From positions 1 through 64,000 of the forward strand of contig NZ_JAMXMV010000022.1 in NCBI RefSeq assembly GCF_024055715.1: 64,000 nucleotides of DNA, in the 5' to 3' direction. The position numbers and the translations under genes were made by a program. The notes beneath the pieces were generated by a model. It was not told the DNA's origin. It did no database searches and worked only from the letters and a program-made list of their open reading frames with translations. Shown one piece after another: positions 38,443 to 47,160 of the stretch. This DNA comes from Actinoallomurus soli (lineage in GTDB: Bacteria; Actinomycetota; Actinomycetes; Streptosporangiales; Streptosporangiaceae). The first letter of the stretch is position 1; every line of letters begins with the position of its first letter.

Positions 38443-38814
38443 GTGGGTAGTGGCAACGCTATTCGGGGCAGCCGTGTCGGTGCTGGCCCGATGGGAGAGG
38501 CCGAGCGTGGTGAGGCGGCCCCGCGCGTCTGGGTGAGCTTCTACTGCGCGAACCGGCACGAGTCCCGGCCGAGTTTCGCGACCGACGTCGCGGTGCCCGA
38601 CCAGTGGGACTGCCCCCGGTGCGGATTCCCCGCCGGTAAGGACCCTGAGAACCCGCCGGCACCGCCGCGCAACGAGCCCTACAAGACGCATCTCGCCTAC
38701 GTGAAGGAGCGGCGTAGCGACGCCGATGGCGAGGCCATCCTCGAGGAGGCGCTGGCCAAGCTGCGCGCCGAGCGCGCCGCCATCCAGGCGGCGATGCAGC
38801 GCGCTCGTAACTAG
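38443..38814 (+). CDS. rbpA: RNA polymerase-binding protein RbpA
   Basis: 123 aa. Signature: AIRGSRVGAGPMGEAERGEAAPR, a Zn-ribbon type core with CANRHES and WDCPRCGFPAG, then PYKTHLAYVKERRSDADGEA and a basic helical C terminus. RbpA binds RNA polymerase and sigma-A/HrdB and is unique to actinobacteria. GTG 38443 follows GCGAGGAG. It is probably transcribed from its own promoter in the 76-bp gap, since the gap contains a GC-rich dyad after secG. A strong terminator follows. Confidence 0.96.
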   Translation: MGSGNAIRGSRVGAGPMGEAERGEAAPRVWVSFYCANRHESRPSFATDVAVPDQWDCPRCGFPAGKDPENPPAPPRNEPYKTHLAYVKERRSDADGEAILEEALAKLRAERAAIQAAMQRARN

Positions 38815-38831
38815 CTCCGCGTATCGCAGCG

Positions 38832-38875
38832 GTGATCGGCCCGGTGCCCGCCTCGGCGGGCACCGGGCCGATCAC
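38832..38875 (+). terminator. Strong hairpin terminator after rbpA
   Basis: A perfect 20-bp stem (38832-38851 with 38856-38875) with the 4-nt loop CTCG begins 17 nt after the rbpA stop. No T-run follows. Confidence 0.88.
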
Positions 38876-39060
38876 GTCCCGACGGAGATCCCCGTTCCGG
38901 CCGGCCGCGTCCCTCCGACCGCGTCCCCGACGGAGATCTCGTCCCGGCCGATCGCGTCGCGTGGTGAGTTCCGATTCGGGCCGGTCGCGTCCGTGGTGGA
39001 TCCCGGTTCCGGCCGCTCGTGTCCCGCGTGGAATCCCGATCGACGGCGGGGCGGTCCGTT
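38876..39060. repeat. Degenerate ~33-bp repeats upstream of glyA
   Basis: About five diverged copies of a unit resembling CGTCCC-GACGGAGATC-CCGTTCCGG occupy the gap between the rbpA terminator and the glyA riboswitch. Units differ at many positions and the spacing varies. The rest of the 354-bp gap 38815-39168 is the rbpA terminator and the riboswitch. Confidence 0.55.
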
Positions 39061-39067
39061 AGGATGG

Positions 39068-39141
39068 GGAACGCGACTGGCGCATGAGGTGGAGTTCACC
39101 ACCGGGGAGCGAAGAGATCTGGCACCGCGCGCCTGGGTGCT
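39068..39141 (+). promoter_or_regulatory. ZTP (pfl) riboswitch upstream of glyA
   Basis: The aptamer shows the two conserved blocks of the pfl motif: CGCGACTGGCGC (39072-39083) and, after a GGTGGAGTTCACCACC stem-loop, GGGGAGCGAAGAG (39104-39116), then the 3' CGCGCCTGGGTGC (39128-39140). ZTP riboswitches sense ZMP/ZTP, which accumulate when 10-formyl-THF is short, and they switch on one-carbon genes such as glyA. The GGAGGCCCC region just before the GTG start (39169) could be the controlled ribosome site. Confidence 0.9.
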
Positions 39142-39168
39142 GGGAGCCGAGCCCGTACTGGAGGCCCC

Positions 39169-40434
<1,266 letters not shown>

Positions 40435-40451
40435 CCGAGCACTCTCTGAGG

Positions 40452-40492
40452 AGGATCCGGCAGCCGAGAGGATGCCGGATCCTTCCCTTTTG
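40452..40492 (+). terminator. Rho-independent terminator of glyA
   Basis: A perfect 11-bp stem (AGGATCCGGCA at 40452-40462 with 40473-40483) has a 10-nt loop and is followed by TCCCTTTTG. Confidence 0.9.
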
Positions 40493-40587
40493 TCGCCGGA
40501 AGTGCTGATCCGGCGGAAACGGCCATGTAGCGACCCCGTAACAGTGATGCGGGAGGCTTCCCACGTTCAGTCGCCGAAGGGGATGAC

Positions 40588-41655
40588 ATGCCGCTGCTCC
40601 GCGTACGCACCGAGATCGACGACCGGCCGGGCCGGCTCGCCGTCCTGACCGCCGCCCTGGCGGCCCGGGGCGCGAACATCCTCGACCTGTCCGTCCAGGT
40701 CGACGCGGACGGCGTGGTGGACGAGTTCGTTGTGGACGTGCCCACCGGAGTCACCGCGGAGGCGCTCACCGCGGCCGTCTCGGTCGCGTCGGGCCGCCGG
40801 ACCAGCGTCGTTCCGGCGGCCCCGCAGGAACTGATCGACGAGCCGAGCCGCGCCCTGTCCCTGGCCGTCCGCCTGCGGTCGAACCCGCGTGCCCTGCCGG
40901 AGATCCTCGCCGAACTGCTCCGCGCCGACGGTGCCGAATGGGTGGCAGGCCCCGCCGCCCTCGACGACCACCCGGACCCGACGACGGTCGTCGTCTCCGC
41001 GGGGCACCTCCACGGAGTCCTCCTGCACCGCGAGGGCCTGCCGTTCACGCTCACCGAGATCGCCCGGGCCAACGCGCTGGTCCGCTCGCTGCTCCCGTCC
41101 CACGGCCCGGCGCCGACCCGGCAGCGGCTGCTCCTCGGAGACGGCACCGAGATCACCGTACGGCCGCTGACGCCGCTCGACGCGGAGGCGGTACGGGACC
41201 TGCACGCCCGGTGTTCGCTCGAGAGCCGCCGGCGGCGCTATTTCAGCGCGCGGCCGGACACCCCGGAGCGGCTCCTGCGGGTCTTCTGCGACCGGGCGCA
41301 CGGCCTCACCACGGCCGCGGAGGGCCCCGACGGATCGATCCTCGCGCTCGCCCACCTGATGTACACGCTGGACCCCGGAGTCGGCGAACTGGCGTTCCTC
41401 GTCGAGGACGGCTGGCAGGGCAGGGGCATCGGGGCGGCCCTGGCGCGTCACCTGGTCGCCGTGGCGCACGAGCAGGGGCTGGCCGAGGTCCGCGCCACGA
41501 TGCTCGCGGACAACACCCGGGTGCGCGCCCTGCTCGGCGGCCTCGGCGGGCGGTTCCGCGCGTCCGACGACCCGCGGCTGCTCGAAGCGCGGATCGCCCT
41601 CGGCCCCGGCCGTACGGACGACCCGCGACCGGTGCGGGTCCGGTCGGTACGGTGA
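40588..41655 (+). CDS. ACT-GNAT fusion acetyltransferase
   Basis: 355 aa. The N-terminal region (residues 1-75) is an ACT domain (LLRVRTEIDDRPGRLAVLTAALAARGANIL), the fold that binds amino acids. The C-terminal GNAT domain has ITVRPLTPLDAEAVRDLHARC and the acetyl-CoA loop VEDGWQGRGIGAALARHLVAVA. ACT-GNAT proteins of actinomycetes include amino-acid-regulated protein lysine acetyltransferases, so this protein may acetylate target proteins in response to amino-acid levels. Targets unknown. ATG 40588 start; the gene follows the glyA terminator. Confidence 0.88.
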   Translation: MPLLRVRTEIDDRPGRLAVLTAALAARGANILDLSVQVDADGVVDEFVVDVPTGVTAEALTAAVSVASGRRTSVVPAAPQELIDEPSRALSLAVRLRSNPRALPEILAELLRADGAEWVAGPAALDDHPDPTTVVVSAGHLHGVLLHREGLPFTLTEIARANALVRSLLPSHGPAPTRQRLLLGDGTEITVRPLTPLDAEAVRDLHARCSLESRRRRYFSARPDTPERLLRVFCDRAHGLTTAAEGPDGSILALAHLMYTLDPGVGELAFLVEDGWQGRGIGAALARHLVAVAHEQGLAEVRATMLADNTRVRALLGGLGGRFRASDDPRLLEARIALGPGRTDDPRPVRVRSVR

Positions 41656-41698
41656 CGCGGCGGCTATCGTCGTAGGGAGCCCGTGGAGGAGGTGCCCG

Positions 41699-42274
41699 AT
41701 GACGATGCCGTCCCTTCCGCCGGGCGGGTCGTTCCCGTCAGGCGAGGCCGACCCGCTCGGCGACCGGCTGCTGGAGCACCGGATCATCCTGGCCACCGGC
41801 CATCTGGACGGTACGCGCGCCTCGGAGCTGTGCGCGAGGCTCGTTACGCTCGACGCCGCGGGGGAGGAGCCGGTCCGGCTGCACCTGCAGACCCCGGACG
41901 GGGATCTCGAGGCGGCGTTCGCCGCAGCGGACACCGTGAACGCGGTCACCTGCCCGGTCCACGTCCTCGTCATCGGCCAGGTCGGCGGGCCACCGCTCGC
42001 CGTGCTCACCGCCGCGCGACGGCGCGAGATGACGCCCCACGCGGTGCTGCGACTGGCCGAGCCCAGAGCGGGCCTCGCGGTCGGCGGCGCCACGGACCTC
42101 GCGGCGCGGGAGGAGGAGCACCGGCACCTCGTCGACGCCTTCTACCTCCGGCTCGCCGAGACGACGGGCCGCGAGGCCGACGAGATCCGTGCGGACGCGC
42201 GCGAGGACCGCCTCCTCACCGCCGACGAGGCGGTCGCCTACGGCCTGGTCCACAGCGTCGTGGCACGGCCGTAG
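41699..42274 (+). CDS. ClpP-like protein lacking catalytic residues
   Basis: 191 aa with the ClpP fold: LEHRIILATGHLDGTRASELCARLVTLD at the N terminus and VRLHLQTPDGDLEAAFAAADTV, matching ClpP beta-strands. The catalytic Ser loop (usual GQAASMG) reads GQVGGPPLA, and the His loop (usual MIHQP) reads LRLAEP, so the Ser-His-Asp triad is missing. It is probably a pseudoprotease or a structural ClpP paralogue. ATG 41699 has GGAGGAGG upstream. The nearest gene upstream is ACT-GNAT, 43 bp away. Actinomycetes have several ClpP paralogues, some similarly altered. Confidence 0.85.
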   Translation: MTMPSLPPGGSFPSGEADPLGDRLLEHRIILATGHLDGTRASELCARLVTLDAAGEEPVRLHLQTPDGDLEAAFAAADTVNAVTCPVHVLVIGQVGGPPLAVLTAARRREMTPHAVLRLAEPRAGLAVGGATDLAAREEEHRHLVDAFYLRLAETTGREADEIRADAREDRLLTADEAVAYGLVHSVVARP

Positions 42275-42299
42275 ACGCCCTCTCCGCGTCCGTGGCGGG

Positions 42300-43514
42300 T
42301 CAGCTCCCGGGCGTGCCGCCGGAGTCGCCTACGGCCGTCCAGGTCCCGTTCCGGCCGGCGCTGCGCACGACCGCCTCGAGGACCTCCTGGACCTGCAGGC
42401 CGTCGGCGAAGGACGGTGACGGGTCGGTCCGCGTGCCGATCGCCTCCAGGAGGTCCTTCACCTCATGCGTGAACGTGTGCTCGTACCCCAGCAGGTGCCC
42501 GGTCGGCCACCAGGCGCCGGCGTACGGGTGCACGGGCTCGGTGACCAGGATCCGCCGGAACCCGGCGGTCTCGGAGTCCTCGGTGCCGTCGTAGAAGTAC
42601 AGTTCGTTCATCGACTCGAGGTCGAACGCCAGGCTGCCCGCCGATCCGTTGATCTCCAGGCGGAGCGCGTTCCTCCGCCCGTTCGCGAAGCGGGTGGCCT
42701 CGAACGACGCGAGCGCGCCGCCCGACATGCGGCCGATGAAGAGAGCCGCGTCATCGACGGTGACCCGGCCGCGTGCGGAATCGCCGGCCGGGGCGGCGCC
42801 GAGCCCGGCGGACCCGTCCGCCTGCGGGCGTTCCTTGACGAAGGTCTCCATCAGGGCGGAGACGCCGAGGATCCGCTCCCCGGTGACGAACTGGGCGGCG
42901 TCGATGATGTGCGCGCCGATGTCGCCGAGCGCGCCCGAGCCGGCCTTGTCCTTGTCGAGCCGCCAGACGAGCGGGAACTCGGGATCGACGATCCAGTCCT
43001 GCAGGTACTGCGCACGGACGTGCCGGATCGTGCCCAGCCGGCCGTCCGCGACGAGCTTGCGGGCGAGGGTGAGCGCGGGCACGCGCCGGTAGCTGAAGCC
43101 CACCATCGAGCGCACGCCGTTCGCCCGGGCGCGCTCGGCGGCCTCGGCCATCGCCACGGCCTCCTCGACCGTGTTGGCGAGCGGCTTCTCGCAGAGCACG
43201 TGCTTGCCGGCGTCGAGGGCCGCGATGGCGATCTCGGCGTGGGTGTCGCCCGGCGTGCAGATGTCGATGATGTCCACGTCGTCGCGGCGGATCAGCTCGC
43301 GCCAGTCGGTCTCCGCCGACTGCCAGCCGAGCCGGTCGGCGGCCGCGACGGCCCGGTCGCGGGAGCGGCCCGCGAGCGCGACCATCACCGGGGCGCACGG
43401 CAGGTCGAAGAAGGCCGTGACACTCCGCCACGCGTGCGAGTGGGCCCGCCCCATGAAGGCGTGGCCGATCATGCCGACGCCGAGCGTCGGCCGGTTTTCG
43501 TCCGTCATGGCCAT
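42300..43514 (-). CDS. Gfo/Idh/MocA family oxidoreductase
   Basis: 404 aa, NAD(P)-dependent. The Rossmann start is LGVGMIGHAFMGRAHSHAW, and CEKPLANTVEEAVAMA contains the EKP motif with the catalytic Lys. The C-terminal alpha/beta substrate domain is complete. Start ATG 43514 is chosen (GGGAC upstream); ATG 43508 is the alternative. The family acts on sugars and inositols, and its substrate cannot be assigned. It is convergent with the ClpP-like gene with 25 bp between stops. The 219-bp gap to the next gene upstream holds nothing recognisable. Confidence 0.92.
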   Translation of the reverse strand: MAMTDENRPTLGVGMIGHAFMGRAHSHAWRSVTAFFDLPCAPVMVALAGRSRDRAVAAADRLGWQSAETDWRELIRRDDVDIIDICTPGDTHAEIAIAALDAGKHVLCEKPLANTVEEAVAMAEAAERARANGVRSMVGFSYRRVPALTLARKLVADGRLGTIRHVRAQYLQDWIVDPEFPLVWRLDKDKAGSGALGDIGAHIIDAAQFVTGERILGVSALMETFVKERPQADGSAGLGAAPAGDSARGRVTVDDAALFIGRMSGGALASFEATRFANGRRNALRLEINGSAGSLAFDLESMNELYFYDGTEDSETAGFRRILVTEPVHPYAGAWWPTGHLLGYEHTFTHEVKDLLEAIGTRTDPSPSFADGLQVQEVLEAVVRSAGRNGTWTAVGDSGGTPGS

Positions 43515-43733
43515 ATTGTCCCGTTCCGCAGGTGAGGCCGCGTCGTCCGCCGACTGCGGAATCACTGATCGCCGACGCGCCGTGCCGTCGTTGTGGCCTG
43601 CTCGGCGTCGACGTTGCCGGGCGGGTGACCGATTCGCCGGTCTTGAGACGTCACAGGCGGCGTCACAGTGGCCGTCGACAGGCGTGCGACACAGGTGGGC
43701 GGCGGTCGGGGACGGGTGGGGATGGCCGGTTTT

Positions 43734-44444
43734 CTACAGGAGGGCGCAGTCGGCGCATTTGCCGCCGCCGGGGACGCGGTAGTACAGGCAGCAGCTCCGG
43801 CGGCGGAAGCCGTACGGGCCGAGGTCGCCGGCCGCCCTGAGCGGCGGCGTCGCCAGCAGTTCCCCGACCAGGCGGGACGCCGCGGCGGAACTTCCCGGGC
43901 GGGCCATGGTCAGGACGGTCAGCGCGCCGACGAGGGCGGATGCGGCATTGCCCCACAACAGGCCCTCCGCGACCGGCGTCACCGCGCGGACGGCGCGGAC
44001 CAGCGGGACCAGGTGGCCGTCCACGATGACGCGTCGCAGGGCGGCCGCGTCTCCGGGGAGGGCCGGTGCGCCCGGCGCCGCGAGCACGACCGGGCCGGGG
44101 GAGGCGGCGCGCCAGTAGGTCCCGGCCGGATCGAGCCCCGGAACGCGACCGTGGAGGACGGCGGTCGCCAGCGCCGGGGACCACAGGCGGCCCGCGACGC
44201 CCTGGAAGAACAGGGACGCCGCCACCCGTTCCTCGGTCGTGCCCAGGCGCACGCGCACGTTCGCGATCTGATCGGGCAGCGCGGGACCGTAGGGCGCGGG
44301 CAGGGCGGGACCGTACAGCGCGGTCAGCGGCCGCCACAGCGGATGGTCGGCGATGCCGGGGTCGGTGTCGACGGCGAAGTACGGCCCGATCCCGGCCGCC
44401 TCGGCCAGGGCGTCGTCCGTCGTCGCGTGCTCGGGGAGTTCCAT
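43734..44444 (-). CDS. FhuF-like (2Fe-2S) ferric-siderophore reductase-type protein
   Basis: 236 aa. The C terminus is RRRSCCLYYRVPGGGKCADC, the CCxxY...CxxC cluster motif of FhuF-type ferric-siderophore reductases. The rest has FhuF-like segments such as SLFFQGVAGRLWSPAL and GLLWGNAASALVGAL. ATG 44444 is chosen over GTG 44468 because the latter's extra residues are not conserved-looking; neither has a strong ribosome site. It is divergent from the methyltransferase at 44518, 73 bp apart. No siderophore genes are nearby. Confidence 0.88.
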   Translation of the reverse strand: MELPEHATTDDALAEAAGIGPYFAVDTDPGIADHPLWRPLTALYGPALPAPYGPALPDQIANVRVRLGTTEERVAASLFFQGVAGRLWSPALATAVLHGRVPGLDPAGTYWRAASPGPVVLAAPGAPALPGDAAALRRVIVDGHLVPLVRAVRAVTPVAEGLLWGNAASALVGALTVLTMARPGSSAAASRLVGELLATPPLRAAGDLGPYGFRRRSCCLYYRVPGGGKCADCALL

Positions 44445-44517
44445 CGCCGACGAGCCTGCCGGTGCCACGGGGGCCGGTCAAACCGCGCCACCCCGTGGGT
44501 CTGGGAGCATGGGAACT

Positions 44518-45282
44518 GTGATCTACGACCATCCATGGGCGTACGAGCTGGCCTGCTCCTTCCGCGACGTGCGCGCCGAAGTGGACGTGCTGCGGCGCTG
44601 GGCCGGTGACGCGCACGACGTCCTCGAACTGGCCGCGGGTCCGGCCGAGCACGCACGGGAGTTCGCCCGCCGAGGGGTGGCGGCGACCGCCCTCGACCTC
44701 AGCCCGGCGATGTGCGCCTACGCCCGGGAGCGGGGGAGCGGGCTGCCGCTGGAGGTCGTCGAGGGCGACATGACCGACTTCTCGCTGGGACGCCGCTTCG
44801 ACCTCGTCATCACCATGCTCGACTCCACGGCGCACCTGATGACGCTGGACGCCCTCGTCGCCTACCTGCGGTGCGTCGCCGCGCACCTCGCCGACGACGG
44901 GCTGGCGGTGATCGAGATGAGCCATCCGGCCGACCGGCTCAGCGAGACGCCCCGCGTCTCCGCGGCGTGGGCGGTGGAGAAGGACGGCGTCAGCGCCCGC
45001 GTCCGGTGGGGCGAGCCGTCGGATCAGCTGGATCCGATCACGCAGATCGTCCACGACCACGTGACGATCGCGATCGACGGCGGCGATGTGATCCAGGGCG
45101 TGGTGCCCTACCGGTTCTGGACGGCGACCGAGCTGGACGCCGCCCTCCGCCTCGCCGGGGGACTGACCGTCGAGGCGCAGTTCGGCGACTTCGACCCGGG
45201 CGTGCCGCTGGACTCTCCCGATGCCTGGCGGATGCTCACCCTGCTGCGCAGAGCGCCCGAGGGGTCCTCAACCGGCGGCTGA
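44518..45282 (+). CDS. SAM-dependent methyltransferase
   Basis: 254 aa, class I. The SAM-binding motif is VLELAAGPAEHAREFARRG (about residue 35), followed by ATALDLSPAMCAYAR, VVEGDMTDFSLGRRFD and the LVITMLDSTAHL motif IV-like segment. Start chosen at GTG 44518, with GGGAG about 10 nt upstream; ATG 44509 is also in frame. The substrate is unknown. It is divergent from the FhuF-like gene and convergent with pgl, with a 12-bp inverted repeat at the convergent ends. Confidence 0.88.
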   Translation: MIYDHPWAYELACSFRDVRAEVDVLRRWAGDAHDVLELAAGPAEHAREFARRGVAATALDLSPAMCAYARERGSGLPLEVVEGDMTDFSLGRRFDLVITMLDSTAHLMTLDALVAYLRCVAAHLADDGLAVIEMSHPADRLSETPRVSAAWAVEKDGVSARVRWGEPSDQLDPITQIVHDHVTIAIDGGDVIQGVVPYRFWTATELDAALRLAGGLTVEAQFGDFDPGVPLDSPDAWRMLTLLRRAPEGSSTGG

Positions 45283-45301
45283 GACCGGATGAGGACCCCT
45301 C
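45259..45301. terminator. Bidirectional terminator between methyltransferase and pgl
   Basis: A perfect 12-bp inverted repeat, GAGGGGTCCTCA (45259-45270) with its complement at 45290-45301, spans the methyltransferase stop and the end of pgl, with a 19-nt loop. Confidence 0.7.
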
Positions 45302-45316
45302 GATGCGACTCCTGCC

Positions 45317-46093
45317 TCAGGGCGAGGCGATCCGGTCCATCCCGGGCGGCAGCTGGCCCGCGGCCGCCCGGTCGAGCAGGAACAGCGTGCGCTGCCGCCC
45401 GCGAGCGCCCGCACCGGGGACCTGGACGGGGCCCGCGTCGGACAGCGCGAGGTGCACCGCGCGAGCCTTCGACTCGCCCGCCGCGATGATCCAGACCTCA
45501 CGCGCCGTACGGAGCGCGGGCATGGTCAGGCTGATGCGGGTCGGTGGCGGCTTGGGCGCGCCGTGCACGGCGACGACCGGGCGCTCCTCCTCGTACAGCG
45601 CCGGCATGCCGGGGAACAGCGAGGCCACGTGAGAGTCCGGGCCCAGGCCGAGCATCAGCACGTCGAACGACGGGACCACCCCGTGGTCCTCCGGCCGGGT
45701 CGCGGCCCGGAGCTCGGCGGCGTACTGCTCCGCCGCGTCCTCCGGGCTCAGGCCCGAGTCCGAAGAGGGCATGGGGTGGATCCGCTTCGGATCGATGTCG
45801 ACGTGGTCGAGCAGGGCCGCGCGGGCGCCCGTCTCGTTGCGCTCCTCGTGCCCGGACGGGAGGTAGCGCTCGTCGCCCCACCACACGTCCAGGCGACCCC
45901 AGTCGACCGCGTCCCGCGCCGGGGCCGCCGCCAGCTCCTCCAGCACGGCGGTGCCGACGCCGCCGCCGGTGAGGACGACGTGCGCCCCTCCGGTGGCCGC
46001 CTGGGCGTCGACCAGACGGGTCACCAGGCGGGCGGCGACGGCCTTGGCCAGCAGCGGCTGATCGCGGTGGACGAGTACGGACGGGGCGGTCAC
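45317..46093 (-). CDS. pgl: 6-phosphogluconolactonase
   Basis: 258 aa, SOL/DevB type. Features: VVLTGGGVGTAVLEEL, DVWWGDERYLPSGHEERN, DVLMLGLGPDSHVASLFPG and TRISLTMPALRTAREVW. It hydrolyses 6-phosphogluconolactone to 6-phosphogluconate, the second step of the oxidative pentose phosphate pathway. The GTG start overlaps the opcA stop by 3 bases. Order pgl-opcA-zwf on the minus strand forms one operon. Its product is the precursor for 6-phosphogluconate dehydrogenase, which is not in the window. Confidence 0.95.
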   Translation of the reverse strand: MTAPSVLVHRDQPLLAKAVAARLVTRLVDAQAATGGAHVVLTGGGVGTAVLEELAAAPARDAVDWGRLDVWWGDERYLPSGHEERNETGARAALLDHVDIDPKRIHPMPSSDSGLSPEDAAEQYAAELRAATRPEDHGVVPSFDVLMLGLGPDSHVASLFPGMPALYEEERPVVAVHGAPKPPPTRISLTMPALRTAREVWIIAAGESKARAVHLALSDAGPVQVPGAGARGRQRTLFLLDRAAAGQLPPGMDRIASP

Positions 46094-47160
46094 GACTTCT
46101 TGCCCCTGCCGCCGCGCGGGGCCTTGGCCGGCGCGGCCGCGGCCTCGGGCGTCTGCTCGGCCTCGCCGCCGGCCTCCTTGGCCTCGCCGCCGGCCTCCTT
46201 GGCCTCGCCGCCGGCCTCCTTGGCCTCGGCACCGGCCTCCTTCGCCTCGGCGGGCTCACCGAGACCCTTGGCGTACCGCAGGACGGCGTCGCGGTAGACC
46301 TCATCCGGGTCGAGGCGGCGCAGCTCCTCCGCCAGCAGCTCGGACGTCGGCCGGCGGTGCAGCGCGACCTGGCGGTCCGGCTGCTCGGGACGCGACAGCG
46401 TCGCCACGCGGCCGTCGGGCCGCGTGATGGCGATGTCGCCGGCCGTCGTGGTGAGGCGGACGCCGGTGATGCCCGGCCCGTGCGACTCGGCCACCGTGCA
46501 CGGCACCGCGAGGCGCACCGACAGCCACGCGGCGAGCAGCGCGGCGCTCGGGTTCTTCGGGTCGGCCTCGACGCAGGCGCCCGTGATGTCGTCGTGCGGC
46601 TGGTCGAGGGTCGCGGCCAGCAGCGTGCGCCATCCGGTGATGCGGGTCCAGGCGAAGTCGGTGTCACCCGGTACGTACGCCTCGGCCAGCCGGTTGAGGG
46701 TGCCGAGAGGGTCGCTGCCGCCCTTCGCGTCGGTGACGCGGCGCTGGGCCAGCGCGCCGAGCGGCTCCTCGGCGGGCCTGTCCGGGGCGATGCCCGGCCA
46801 CCAGGCCACGACGGGCGTGTCGGGCACCAGCAGGGGCAGGACGACCGAGTCGGCGTGCTCGATCAGCTGGCCGTACAGCCGCAGCACCACGGTCTCGCCG
46901 GGACCGGTCTCGCCGACCCGGACCTCCGCGTCCAGCCGGGACTCCCCGCCCGGGCTGCGGGCGATGACGACGATGATCCGGCAGGGATGCTCACGTGCGG
47001 CCTCGGTCGAGGCGCGCACGGCGTCGTACTGGGACGCCTCCTCGGTCAGGACGACGAGGGTGAGGACCTTGCCGGTGGCGGGCCCGCCCATCCGGTGCCG
47101 TGCCGCGCTGAGCGCGTCCAGGACCTTCCGGGTCGTGGTGTTGGTGAGGTCGATGTTCAT
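46090..47160 (-). CDS. opcA: G6PDH assembly/regulatory protein OpcA
   Basis: 356 aa. OpcA motifs include MNIDLTNTTTRKVLDAL, VLTLVVLTEEASQYDAV, SPGGESRLDAEVRVGE and LLVPDTPVVAWWPGIAP. OpcA assists assembly or redox control of glucose-6-phosphate dehydrogenase and is usually next to zwf. The extreme C-terminal 60 residues are Lys/Glu/Ala-rich repeats (EAKEAGG) and a basic RGGRGKKS end, absent from typical OpcA. ATG 47160 touches the zwf stop (47161). Operon zwf-opcA-pgl. Confidence 0.95.
   Translation of the reverse strand: MNIDLTNTTTRKVLDALSAARHRMGGPATGKVLTLVVLTEEASQYDAVRASTEAAREHPCRIIVVIARSPGGESRLDAEVRVGETGPGETVVLRLYGQLIEHADSVVLPLLVPDTPVVAWWPGIAPDRPAEEPLGALAQRRVTDAKGGSDPLGTLNRLAEAYVPGDTDFAWTRITGWRTLLAATLDQPHDDITGACVEADPKNPSAALLAAWLSVRLAVPCTVAESHGPGITGVRLTTTAGDIAITRPDGRVATLSRPEQPDRQVALHRRPTSELLAEELRRLDPDEVYRDAVLRYAKGLGEPAEAKEAGAEAKEAGGEAKEAGGEAKEAGGEAEQTPEAAAAPAKAPRGGRGKKS
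46157..46255 (-). repeat. 21-bp coding repeats at the 3' end of opcA
   Basis: Four near-identical 21-bp units (minus strand; each encodes EAKEAGG or EAKEAGA) give a charged helical tail. Codon use is uniform across units, as expected of a recent tandem expansion. Confidence 0.9.
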
